Shown here in pieces: positions 1-7,920 of a stretch of DNA of 64,000 bases (the stretch's first letter is position 1; each line of letters opens with the position of its first letter). The translations under genes and the position numbers were made by a program. A model generated the notes under the pieces. That model saw nothing but the letters and a program-made list of their open reading frames with translations. It had not been told where the DNA came from and did no database searches. Source of the stretch: Burkholderiales bacterium C2 (GTDB taxonomy: Bacteria > Pseudomonadota > Gammaproteobacteria > Burkholderiales > Burkholderiaceae_C); the NCBI GenBank assembly GCA_005503085.1, contig SCOI01000005.1, forward strand, positions 230,100 through 294,099. The letters run 5' to 3'.

Positions 1-1043
1 ACCTCGGCGTCCAGGCGCAGGCTCAGATCCAGCCCCTTGGCGCTGGCCTGCGGCCACAGCAGTTCCTCCAGCTCCTGCACCAGCCGGGCCGGCTGCATCG
101 CTTCGGGCTGTATCGTGATACCGCCGGCCTCCATCTTCGAGACATCGAGCACGTCGTTGAGGATGGCCAGCAGATGGCGGGCCGACTCGTGGGCGGCCTG
201 CAGCTGCTCGCGCTGGGCGGGCTGCAGCTGGCCGTCCTGCAGCAGGCTCAGCATGCCCATGAGTCCATGCATCGGTGTGCGCAGCTCATGGCTCATATTG
301 GCCAGGAAGATGCTCTTGGCGCGGCTGCCGGCCTCGGCCTCCTGGCGCGCCTGGCGCAGGGTCTCGGCCAGCGCTTCCTGCTCCCGGCCATGGCGGTCCA
401 GGCTGCGGAACTGGCGGATCACGATCAGGGCCACGCCCAGCGACAGCAGGCATTGCAGCGCGGTCAGCCACAGGCTCAGGCTGCTTTGCGAGCGCACCAT
501 CTCATGGCGGCCGCTGACCTGGTTGGCCACATGGTGGGAGGCCGTCAGCGACAGCTCGCGGATCGCATCGGCCAGGCCGTCCATGCGATCAAGCAGCTGC
601 TGCATGCTCGGCGCCTGCTGCTGGATCAGCGCCGCGTTCAGCGGCAGCGCGTCGGCCCATTGCACAAAGGCCTTGGTGCGCTCCAGGGTGCGCTGGTAGT
701 CGGGGTTGGCGCTGAGCACCTTGGCCGCGTACTCGCCCTCGATCAGGCTGAGCCGGCTGACGAAGATCTCGTAGCGCTGCGCCGCCTGCTCGGCCGCCTC
801 GGGGCTGCGGTCCTGCCGCGCCTGGGTCAGCGCCAGGCGCAGTTTCAGATACTCGACCTCGAACTGAAACAGGCTCCAGACAAGATAGTCGCCCTGGTAG
901 CGGCTGGTGGTGTTGAGCAGTTCGAACTGGCGCGACTGCAGCAGGCCGACGGCGCCGAAGGCCATCACCAGCAGCACACCCATCGAGGCCAGCAGCAGGC
1001 GCAGCCGGCGCTGCCTGCGCGGGACGGTGGCGGCCGCGCTCAA
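1..1043 (-). CDS. sensor histidine kinase, 3' end outside window
   Basis: Membrane sensor kinase that should autophosphorylate on His and pass the phosphate to a receiver. The visible 347 residues begin with a TM segment (about residues 12-28), followed by a helical periplasmic region rich in Gln/Glu, a second TM near 205-225, and a HisKA domain with the H-box FLANMSHELRTPM (His252). The ATPase domain and any receiver lie beyond base 1. I chose the TTG at 1043, which overlaps the TGA of the upstream molybdopterin-domain gene; the next ATG (inside the first TM segment) would cut the anchor. The overlap indicates translational coupling and suggests the kinase and the upstream protein act together. 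The signal sensed cannot be told. It could be a hybrid kinase. Confidence 0.85.
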   Translation of the reverse strand, partial: MSAAATVPRRQRRLRLLLASMGVLLVMAFGAVGLLQSRQFELLNTTSRYQGDYLVWSLFQFEVEYLKLRLALTQARQDRSPEAAEQAAQRYEIFVSRLSLIEGEYAAKVLSANPDYQRTLERTKAFVQWADALPLNAALIQQQAPSMQQLLDRMDGLADAIRELSLTASHHVANQVSGRHEMVRSQSSLSLWLTALQCLLSLGVALIVIRQFRSLDRHGREQEALAETLRQARQEAEAGSRAKSIFLANMSHELRTPMHGLMGMLSLLQDGQLQPAQREQLQAAHESARHLLAILNDVLDVSKMEAGGITIQPEAMQPARLVQELEELLWPQASAKGLDLSLRLDAE

Positions 1044-1549
1044 CGGATTTCCAGCGCCTTGAGTTGCCAGGCGCAGCGGGCGTAGTAAATGCTCGTGCGC
1101 AGGCGGGGATCGCTGTCGAAGGGGTAGATGATGAACAGCGGGCCCTTGTCGCGCAGCGGCATCGGCCGGTCGTCCATTAGCAGCGCCAGCATCACATCAT
1201 GCTGCCTGACGTCGTCCATCGGGATCGTCACCTTGTAGTCATTGATGGCGATGGCCTCGATGCTTTGGCCCTGGGCCCCGGCGGCGGCCAGCACCTCGCG
1301 CAGCAGCGGGCCGCTGAACTTGCGCGGGCCGGCATACCAGGGCGTCTTCTGCGTCAGGCTGTGCTGCGGAAAACCCTGCAGCCGTTTCATGTCGAACAGC
1401 GCACGCCCGTCCCGGTCGGGGCGGCCGAGCTTGCCGCCTATGCTCAGCAGCACCTTGTCCTCGGTGGTGGACTGGGCGGCGCCGGCGAACGCCGCAGCGG
1501 CGGCGCTACACAGCCAGGCGCGACGGCTCACAGAGATGGGGCAAGACAT
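1040..1549 (-). CDS. exported molybdopterin-binding-domain protein
   Basis: 169-residue protein of the oxidoreductase molybdopterin-binding fold (PF00174-like, as in YedY/sulfite oxidase), here as a stand-alone short domain. It starts with MSCPISVSRRAWL and an Ala-rich hydrophobic stretch, a twin-Arg-less export signal containing a single RR. The body has the segments FDMKRLQGFP, GPLLREVLAAAG and FIIYPFDSD typical of this small family. I see no cysteine in the body that could ligate Mo, so it may bind a ligand rather than catalyse; that is inference. An upstream in-frame ATG exists but would put a charged run before the signal, so 1549 is preferred. It overlaps the kinase gene by 4 bp and probably serves as its periplasmic input partner. 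Confidence 0.75.
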   Translation of the reverse strand: MSCPISVSRRAWLCSAAAAAFAGAAQSTTEDKVLLSIGGKLGRPDRDGRALFDMKRLQGFPQHSLTQKTPWYAGPRKFSGPLLREVLAAAGAQGQSIEAIAINDYKVTIPMDDVRQHDVMLALLMDDRPMPLRDKGPLFIIYPFDSDPRLRTSIYYARCAWQLKALEIR

Positions 1550-1789
1550 GGCACTCCAGTGCAGATCGGTGCAGATGTGGCGCCCGTGCGAGCCCGGGCC
1601 ATGGTTGTTGCGCTTCATAGGCGTTGCCCGGCATTCTATTGATGCGCGATGGCCGCGCCTGTTGGCACCCCCGCGAGTGGATGTGCCGTACCTCAGCGGC
1701 ACTGCTTGTCTACCGCTTGTCGCTCGGGTGACAAGCGCGCCGGCCCGGGCGCGACAAGATGCGCTCGACCCGCCGATGGAGACTTCCCG

Positions 1790-3493
1790 ATGACAGCCGC
1801 CGATCCGCCCGCGCCCCACACCCGCCAGCATCTGTCATGGCCCCGGCGCCTGCCCCGCCGGCTGGAGATTCCCCGGACCTCGCTCTGGTTCAATCTGGAG
1901 GTGGCGGCGACCCGCTACCCCGACAAGGCCGCGACCCTCTTCTGCGGTCGCTCGATGACTTATGCCGAGCTCAGGCGCCAGGCCGAGGCGCTGGCCGGCT
2001 GGCTGCAGGCCCAGGGTGTGGGCAAAGGCGACCGCGTCGCGCTGTTCATGCAGAACTGCCCGCAGTTCCTGATCGCGTTCTACGCGATCAACCGCGCCGA
2101 TGCGGTGGTCGTGCCGGTCAATCCGATGAACCGGGCCGAGGAGTTCGGCCACTACATCAGCGACCCTGAGACCCGGGTCGTGATCTGCAGCGCCGATCTG
2201 GCTGCCGTGGTCGATGCGGCCAACACCGCCTTGCCGCCGGAGCGGCGCCTGGAGGCCCTGCTGGTGACTCGCTATGCCGAGGCCTTGCCCGAGGCCGGTG
2301 TCGACGCCGAACTGGCGCTGGCCCCGGCCCTGCAGCAATGGCTGATGGCTGACCCGACCCCGCCTGCCGGCGCGACGCGCTGGACCGAGGCGCTGGCGGC
2401 CGGCCTGGTGCCGGGGCCGCACAGCGCCGGCCCCGACGACCTGGCCCTGCTGCCCTACACCTCGGGCACGACCGGCCTGCCCAAGGGCTGCATGCACAGC
2501 AACCGCACGCTGATGGCCAATGCCTGCGGCGGCGGGCTCTGGGGCTATGCCTCGCCCGAGTCGGTGGGCCTGGCCGTGGTGCCGATGTTCCACATCACCG
2601 GCCTGCTGTACGGCGTGCTGGGCCCGATCTATCAGGGCATGAGCCTGGTGATCATGCCGCGCTGGGACCGTGAGCTGGCCGGGCGGCTGATCTCGCGCCA
2701 CCAGGTCACGCACTGGACCTGCATCCCGACCATGATCATCGATCTGTTCGGCAGCCCCAATTACCAGAGCTTCGATCTCACCAGCCTGGTCTATCTGAGC
2801 GGCGGTGGAGCGGCGATGCCGCAGGCGGTGGCCGAGCGGCTGCGCGACGAGTTCGGCCTGACCTTTGCCGAAGGCTACGGCCTGACCGAGACCGCCGCGC
2901 CCACCCATGCCAACCCGCCCGAGCGGGCCAAGCTGCAATGCCTGGGCATTCCGATCTTCGGTGTCGATTCGCGGGTGGTGGATCCGGTGACGCTGGATGA
3001 GATGCCTCTCGGCGAGGTCGGCGAGATCATCAGCCACGGGCCTATGGTGTTCAAGGGCTATTGGCGCCAGCCCGAGGCGACGGCGGCGGCCTTTGTCGAG
3101 ATCGACGGCAAGCGCTTCTTTCGCACCGGCGATCTGGGCCGCATGGACGAGGAGGGCTATTTCTTCATCACCGACCGGCTCAAGCGCATGATCAACGCCA
3201 GCGGTTACAAGGTCTGGCCCTCCGAGGTCGAGATGCTGCTCTACAAGCACCCGGCCGTGCAGGAGGCCTGCATCATCGCGGCCCGCGACGCCTACCGCGG
3301 CGAGACCGTCAAGGCCGTGGTGGTGCTGCGCGCCGGCGCCGAGGGCACGACGGCCGAGGATCTCATCGGCTGGGCGCGCGAGCATATGGCGGCCTACAAG
3401 GTGCCGCGCCTGGTCGAGTTCGTCGCCAGCCTGCCCAAGTCCGGCTCGGGCAAGGTGATGTGGCGGCTGCTGCAGGAGCAGGAGCGGGCCTGA
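1790..3493 (+). CDS. acyl-CoA ligase (adenylate-forming enzyme)
   Basis: ATP-dependent acid-CoA ligase of the ANL superfamily, 567 aa, the usual size. Visible motifs are the phosphate loop YTSGTTGLPKG (about residues 222-232), the A5 motif GYGLTE, the A7 motif RTGDLG and the C-terminal PKSGSGKVMWR with the catalytic lysine. The start at 1790 follows a GGAGA Shine-Dalgarno at the right distance; the open frame extends further upstream but without an RBS. It is flanked by a convergent gene 6 bp downstream, so it is probably monocistronic. The exact acid (medium/long chain, or a carboxylic acid such as methylthiopropionate or cyclohexane carboxylate) cannot be told from sequence by eye. Confidence 0.9.
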   Translation: MTAADPPAPHTRQHLSWPRRLPRRLEIPRTSLWFNLEVAATRYPDKAATLFCGRSMTYAELRRQAEALAGWLQAQGVGKGDRVALFMQNCPQFLIAFYAINRADAVVVPVNPMNRAEEFGHYISDPETRVVICSADLAAVVDAANTALPPERRLEALLVTRYAEALPEAGVDAELALAPALQQWLMADPTPPAGATRWTEALAAGLVPGPHSAGPDDLALLPYTSGTTGLPKGCMHSNRTLMANACGGGLWGYASPESVGLAVVPMFHITGLLYGVLGPIYQGMSLVIMPRWDRELAGRLISRHQVTHWTCIPTMIIDLFGSPNYQSFDLTSLVYLSGGGAAMPQAVAERLRDEFGLTFAEGYGLTETAAPTHANPPERAKLQCLGIPIFGVDSRVVDPVTLDEMPLGEVGEIISHGPMVFKGYWRQPEATAAAFVEIDGKRFFRTGDLGRMDEEGYFFITDRLKRMINASGYKVWPSEVEMLLYKHPAVQEACIIAARDAYRGETVKAVVVLRAGAEGTTAEDLIGWAREHMAAYKVPRLVEFVASLPKSGSGKVMWRLLQEQERA

Positions 3494-3499
3494 GCGGGC

Positions 3500-4354
3500 T
3501 CAGAAACCGGCGCCGGGCTGGGCCAGATAGTCCTGCTCGGCGGCGGTGCTGCTGCGGCCCAGCGCCGCATTGCGATGCGGGAAGCGGCCGAAGCGGGCGA
3601 TAACGTCCAGATGGCGGCGCGCATAGTCCAGCGCGCCGGCCAGGCGGGCATCGTCGGCCGCCAAGGCCTCGAACTCGCGCACGCAGCGCTGCTGCAGGGC
3701 CAGGTCCTCGGCATGCTCCAGCGGCATCAGCACGAACCAGCGCTGCAGGCTGCTCAGGCGGGCATAGGCCGGGCTGTCCAGCAGGCCCAGGGCCTGCTGC
3801 AGCGCCAGCGCATCGCCGGCAAAGGCGGCGGCCTGACCCCGGAATGCATTGCGGCTGAACTGGTCCAGTACCACGATCAGGGCCAGCCGGCCCAGCGGCG
3901 TCGCTTGCCAGTGGCTCAGCCCGCCTTGCTGGGCCGCCTGCAGCGTCGCGCCGAAGCGCTGGACGATCTCGGCATCGAAGGCCTCGTTCTTCTGGAACCA
4001 GACGCTGCGGACCTGGCCCTCCTCGACCGAACCGAGCGCACCGAACCAGAAGTTCAAGACCGCCTGCACGGCGGCCGGCTCGCACAGCCGCTGCCACTGC
4101 GGATGTCGGGCCAGATAGGTCTGCACATAGCTGCAGGCCGGCACCAGCTGCAGGCCTTGCGGCGCCAGCCAGGCCAGCACATGGGCCACCATCTGGCCGG
4201 CCAGGCCGCGGCCGCGCAGCGCCGCATCGGTGCCGGTGTGCGTGATGATCAGCCGCTCACCCTCGCGCAGATAGTCGACTTCGCAGCTCAGTCCTTCGAC
4301 CCGGGCTTCGAAGCGCTGGGCGGGCTCGTTGTGTCGAATGTCCAGCGTGTTCAT
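3500..4354 (-). CDS. GNAT-like (YjdJ type) + DUF924 fusion
   Basis: Two families joined in one 284-aa chain. Residues 1-95 look like the small acetyltransferase-like domain (PF14542): the GRGLAGQMVAHVLAW acetyl-CoA loop and a late PACSYVQTYLARHP segment. Residues about 100-284 match DUF924 (PF06041): VLNFWFG, VWFQKNEAFD, LDQFSRNAFRG and GRFPHRNAALGR. Each is normally a separate gene. The start ATG at 4354 overlaps the TGA of the prolyl oligopeptidase (TGATG), indicating coupled translation. The function of DUF924 is unknown; its helical fold resembles TPR. Neither half looks degraded. Confidence 0.85.
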   Translation of the reverse strand: MNTLDIRHNEPAQRFEARVEGLSCEVDYLREGERLIITHTGTDAALRGRGLAGQMVAHVLAWLAPQGLQLVPACSYVQTYLARHPQWQRLCEPAAVQAVLNFWFGALGSVEEGQVRSVWFQKNEAFDAEIVQRFGATLQAAQQGGLSHWQATPLGRLALIVVLDQFSRNAFRGQAAAFAGDALALQQALGLLDSPAYARLSSLQRWFVLMPLEHAEDLALQQRCVREFEALAADDARLAGALDYARRHLDVIARFGRFPHRNAALGRSSTAAEQDYLAQPGAGF

Positions 4355-6450
4355 CAGTGCCCCAGTTGCTGCCACAGATAGCTGTATTCCAGCGCCTGCA
4401 AGGTGGCGCGCTGCTCGTTGTCGGCCGCGCCGCCGTGGCCGCCCTCGATGTTCTCGTAATACAGCAGCTCATGGCCCTGGGCCTGCATCAGCGCCGCCAT
4501 CTTGCGCGCATGGCCGGGGTGGACGCGGTCGTCGCGGGTCGAGGTGGTGAACAAGACCTTGGGGTATTTCGCGCCCGGCTTGACGTTCTGGTAGGGGCTG
4601 TACTTCGAGATGAAGGCCCACTCGGCCGCATCGTCCGGGTTGCCGTACTCGGCCATCCAGGAGGCGCCGGCCAGCAGCGTGTGGTAGCGGCGCATGTCCA
4701 GCAGCGGCACCTGGCAGACCACCGCATTGAACAGCTCGGGTCGCTGCACAAAAGTGGCGCCGACCAGCAGGCCACCATTGCTGCCGCCCATGATGCCCAG
4801 ATGGCGCGGGCTGCTGATCCTGCGCGCGATCAGGTCCTCGGCCACCGCGATGAAATCGTCGTAGCTGCGCTGCTTGTTGGCCTTGGTGGCGGCCTGGTGC
4901 CAGGTCGGGCCGAACTCACCGCCGCCGCGGATATTGGCCAGCACCAGCACGCCGCCCTTGCCGTACCAGGCGCGGCCGAAGCCGCCCGAGTACCAGGGCT
5001 GCATAGACACTTCGAAGCCGCCGTAGCCGTAAAGCAGGGTCGGGTTCTTGCCGTCGGCGGTGGCGTCGGCCGGCCAGATCACGAAGTAGGGCACCTCGGT
5101 GCCGTCGCGGCTCTTGGCGAAGAACTGTTCGGCCCGCATGCCCTCGGACTTGAACTTGGGCTCGCGGCTCTTCAGCGCCTCGCGCGCATCGCTGCCGGCC
5201 CGGGCCAGGAACAGGGTGTCGGGGGTCAGGAAGTCGGCGTAGTTCAGCAAGTAGCGGTCGCCCAGTTCGTCCTTGGGCAGCTCGCTGTCGTAGAGGCTGG
5301 CCAGGCTAAGCGTGCCGGGGAAGGGCGCCTGCACGGGGCGGTGCTTGGGCTGCTCGCCGGAAAAGTCCCATTCCTCCAGGCGGCTGGCCACCTGGTCCGA
5401 GATGTTCAGGATCAGGTGCGAGCGGGTCAGGCTGTAGCCGGCCAGCGAGCGCGTCGGGGTCGGTGTGAACAGGGTCTGGAAGCGCCGCTCGCCGCGCAGA
5501 TAGGCGGCGGCGTCGGTCAGCAGCAGCGCGCCGGCCGGGTAGGTCTGGCCACCGACGCTCCAGTCGCTGCGCAGGCTCAGGATCAGGCGCGCGCCCCAGA
5601 ACTGCTCCTGCACATCGCTGGGCAGATCCAGTGCGAGCAGCTTGTCATCGCGCTGCAGCAGGAAGCTGCGCTGGTTGTAGAAGTCCAGCGCGCGGGTGAA
5701 CAGGGTGCGGGGATGGCCCGGTGTCTGGTCGACATTGACCGACACCGCCACATCCTTGGCCACCCCTTCGAACACGGTCCTGGCCTCGCTCAGCGGCGTG
5801 CCGCGCTGCCAGCGCTTGATGATGCGCACATAGCCCGAGTCGGTCAGCGAGCCGGGGCCGAAGTCGGTGCCGACGTAAATCGTGTCGGCATCGATCCACT
5901 CGACCTGGCTCTTGGCCTCGGGCAGCGTGAAGCCGCCGGCCACGAAGCGCTTGTCGACCAGGTCGAACTCGCGCACCACACGGGCATCGGCGCCGCCGCG
6001 CGACAGCGACAGCAGGCAGCGCCGGTAGTCCGGCGCCAGGCAGCTGGCGCCGGCAAACACCCAGCTCTCGCCCTCGGCCTGGCCCAGCGCGTCGAGGTCC
6101 AGTACGGTCTCCCACTTGGGCTCGGGCTTGCGGTACTCGGCCAGGCTGGTGCGGCGCCACAGGCCGCGCTTGTGCTGCTCGTCCTGCCAGAGGTTGTAGA
6201 GCCAGTCGCCCTTGCGGCTGACGAAGGGGATGCGGTCCTTGGCGTTCAGCACGTCCAGTAGATCGCGGCGGATGCTGGCGTACTCGGGGCGCGCCTGCAG
6301 CGTCTTCAGGCTCTGGGCATTGCGCTCGCGCACCCAGGCCAGCGCGCGCTCGCCCTGCACCTCTTCAAGCCATTGGTAGGGGTCCGTGTCTTGAGCCATG
6401 GTGTGCAAAGAAGTCAGAACAAGCCCGCAGGCTAACAGCAGTGCCTTCAT
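4354..6450 (-). CDS. prolyl oligopeptidase family (S9A) serine peptidase
   Basis: 698-aa peptidase with a signal peptide (MKALLLACGLVLTSLHTMAQ), hence periplasmic. The N-terminal half forms the beta-propeller that gates the active site; the C-terminal alpha/beta hydrolase carries Ser557 in GGSNGG, Asp640/641 in TRDDRVHPGH and His672 in GGHGG, matching the porcine enzyme's triad spacing (554/641/680). The family cleaves short peptides after proline. Start 6450 overlaps the yaeQ stop by 4 bp (ATGA), and the stop overlaps the GNAT-DUF924 start, so the three genes form one transcription unit. Open frame extends upstream but only inside yaeQ. Confidence 0.95.
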   Translation of the reverse strand: MKALLLACGLVLTSLHTMAQDTDPYQWLEEVQGERALAWVRERNAQSLKTLQARPEYASIRRDLLDVLNAKDRIPFVSRKGDWLYNLWQDEQHKRGLWRRTSLAEYRKPEPKWETVLDLDALGQAEGESWVFAGASCLAPDYRRCLLSLSRGGADARVVREFDLVDKRFVAGGFTLPEAKSQVEWIDADTIYVGTDFGPGSLTDSGYVRIIKRWQRGTPLSEARTVFEGVAKDVAVSVNVDQTPGHPRTLFTRALDFYNQRSFLLQRDDKLLALDLPSDVQEQFWGARLILSLRSDWSVGGQTYPAGALLLTDAAAYLRGERRFQTLFTPTPTRSLAGYSLTRSHLILNISDQVASRLEEWDFSGEQPKHRPVQAPFPGTLSLASLYDSELPKDELGDRYLLNYADFLTPDTLFLARAGSDAREALKSREPKFKSEGMRAEQFFAKSRDGTEVPYFVIWPADATADGKNPTLLYGYGGFEVSMQPWYSGGFGRAWYGKGGVLVLANIRGGGEFGPTWHQAATKANKQRSYDDFIAVAEDLIARRISSPRHLGIMGGSNGGLLVGATFVQRPELFNAVVCQVPLLDMRRYHTLLAGASWMAEYGNPDDAAEWAFISKYSPYQNVKPGAKYPKVLFTTSTRDDRVHPGHARKMAALMQAQGHELLYYENIEGGHGGAADNEQRATLQALEYSYLWQQLGH

Positions 6451-7007
6451 TCGGTGGCCACCTTCAAGGCGATCGGCGTGATCTCGACCGAGGCTTGCGC
6501 GGTCGAGACATAGATGCCGCCGTCCTGCACGCTGACCTGCAGTTGCATGCTGCGCTCGGCCAGCCGGGCCAGGGCCTGCGACTGTTCGTAGGGGATCTGC
6601 CAGACCGACAGGCGCGGCGCACGCGTCAGCTTGTTCTCGATGCCGGCCCACCAGACCGGCGTGCTGCTGGCAAAGCCGATCACCGTGACCCTGTTCGCCT
6701 TGCCATGGGCCTTCATCAGACGGCGGTCATCGGGCTGGCCCAGGTCGATCCAGTGCAGGACCTCGCCGGTCAGGCTGAGCTGCCAGAGGTCGGGCTCATC
6801 GACATCGGACAGGCCCTTGGTGAACTCGAGCCGGCCGTTCAGATCATCGGCCGGCGTGTGCAGCGCGAAGGCCAGCACGCGGATCATCATGCGCTCGTCG
6901 GTCTCCGAAGGATGGCGCGCAATCGTCAGGTTGTGGTCGCCGTAGACATGGCGGTCCATGTCGGCGATCTGCACAAGAGCTTTGTGAATGGTGGCTTTGA
7001 GCGCCAT
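6447..7007 (-). CDS. yaeQ: YaeQ family protein
   Basis: 186-aa protein starting MALKATIHKALVQIADMDRH, the characteristic YaeQ opening, followed by DHNLTIARHPSETDERMM and FTKGLSDVDEPDLW. YaeQ has a PD-(D/E)XK nuclease-like fold; the conserved E/D residues in FTKGLSDVDEPD and the later WIDLGQPD region are present. The cellular role is unproven (the E. coli gene was first described as an RfaH suppressor, an interpretation later questioned). Length agrees with the family (about 180). First gene of the three-gene minus-strand unit with the oligopeptidase. The open frame reaches further upstream, but the family start at 7007 is clear. Confidence 0.93.
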   Translation of the reverse strand: MALKATIHKALVQIADMDRHVYGDHNLTIARHPSETDERMMIRVLAFALHTPADDLNGRLEFTKGLSDVDEPDLWQLSLTGEVLHWIDLGQPDDRRLMKAHGKANRVTVIGFASSTPVWWAGIENKLTRAPRLSVWQIPYEQSQALARLAERSMQLQVSVQDGGIYVSTAQASVEITPIALKVATE

Positions 7008-7132
7008 GGCGGGAGTCTCGGGAGCGGCAAAGCGGCGGATTATCGGGCTTGTTGCCCAGCATGGCATGATGCCGCCCTGGCGCCGCCGAGCCGGTGCCGC
7101 TGTGTTCACCCCCCGCGCTGAAGAGTCCTGCC

Positions 7133-7792
7133 ATGAAACGATTCCTGCTTTCCGCCTGCGTCGCCGCCCTGCTGCCCGCGCTGGCGCTGGCCCAGACGGC
7201 CAATCCGAACGCCAAGGTCGACCCGAAGAACAACAAGGTCAGCCGCCCCGTCGTCGAAAAACCCAAGCAGAAGCTGATGACGCGCGACGAGTTGCGCGCC
7301 TGCCTGACGACCTTCGACAAGAACGAGACCGACGCCAAGGAGATCAAGGCTGCCCAGGCCGCGAATGCCCAGGAGCGTGCCGAGATGGTCAAGTCCAAGG
7401 AAGAGCTGACCCAGCAGGGCGCGGCACTGACCGCTACCGGCGCCGAGCTGAAGGCCGAACGCGAAGAGCTGATCAAGGGCCAGGAAGTGATCAAGGCCCA
7501 GCTGCCGAAGATGGAACGCCCGGACGCCGAGAAGGTGCTGGCCGACTACAAGGCCAAGGCGGCCGCGCATGACGCCAAGATCGACGCCTTCAATGCCAGC
7601 AAGACCAAGTACAGCGCCGACGCCAAGGCCTTCGATGCCAAGGTCGAGAAGCACAATGCCGACACCCAGGCCCTGCAGGCCCGCGCCGAAGCGCATCTGG
7701 ACAAGGTCGACGACTGGAAGGAAGACTGCAGCAAGAAGCCTTATGACGAGGCCGACGAGATCGCCGTCAAGAAGGAACTGGGCCTGAAGTAA
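7133..7792 (+). CDS. exported coiled-coil protein, unknown function
   Basis: 219 aa with a clear signal peptide (MKRFLLSACVAALLPALALA, cleavage near AQT). The mature part is almost entirely charged helix, rich in Lys, Ala, Glu and Asp with heptad-like spacing, e.g. the repeated KAKAAAHDAKIDAF-type stretches from residue 100 to 190. Two cysteines (one in LRACLTTF, one in KEDCSKK near the C-terminus) could form a disulfide in the periplasm. I do not recognise a named family. An in-frame ATG 39 bp upstream lacks a signal peptide, so 7133 is chosen. It is followed by a hairpin terminator and stands alone. Confidence 0.8.
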   Translation: MKRFLLSACVAALLPALALAQTANPNAKVDPKNNKVSRPVVEKPKQKLMTRDELRACLTTFDKNETDAKEIKAAQAANAQERAEMVKSKEELTQQGAALTATGAELKAEREELIKGQEVIKAQLPKMERPDAEKVLADYKAKAAAHDAKIDAFNASKTKYSADAKAFDAKVEKHNADTQALQARAEAHLDKVDDWKEDCSKKPYDEADEIAVKKELGLK

Positions 7793-7819
7793 GAAAGTCA
7801 CCGGACCGCACGGTCTTTG

Positions 7820-7853
7820 AACGGCGCCACCCCCACCGGGCTGGCGCCGTTTC
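7820..7853 (+). terminator. probable intrinsic terminator after the coiled-coil gene
   Basis: Perfect 10-bp stem AACGGCGCCA / TGGCGCCGTT with a 12-base loop, followed by a short TTCT run. It lies 28 bp after the upstream stop codon. The T-tract is weak, so termination may be partial. Confidence 0.6.
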
Positions 7854-7920
7854 TACAATCGCGCCACCCCAACAACACCATGGCGGCGCCACCCCTGCCG
7901 TCATCACAGCGAGACAAGGC

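Noticed and set aside
1835..3385. A 516-codon minus-strand frame opposite the acyl-CoA ligase
   Set aside because: Gln/His/Arg-rich composition typical of antisense GC-rich frames; the ligase motifs are on the other strand.
4357..6261. A 634-codon plus-strand frame opposite the prolyl oligopeptidase
   Set aside because: No RBS or motif; its frame is explained by the codon bias of the peptidase gene.
7853..7860. TACAAT as a -10 element for prlC
   Set aside because: No -35 element at a suitable distance; it lies at the edge of the terminator hairpin.
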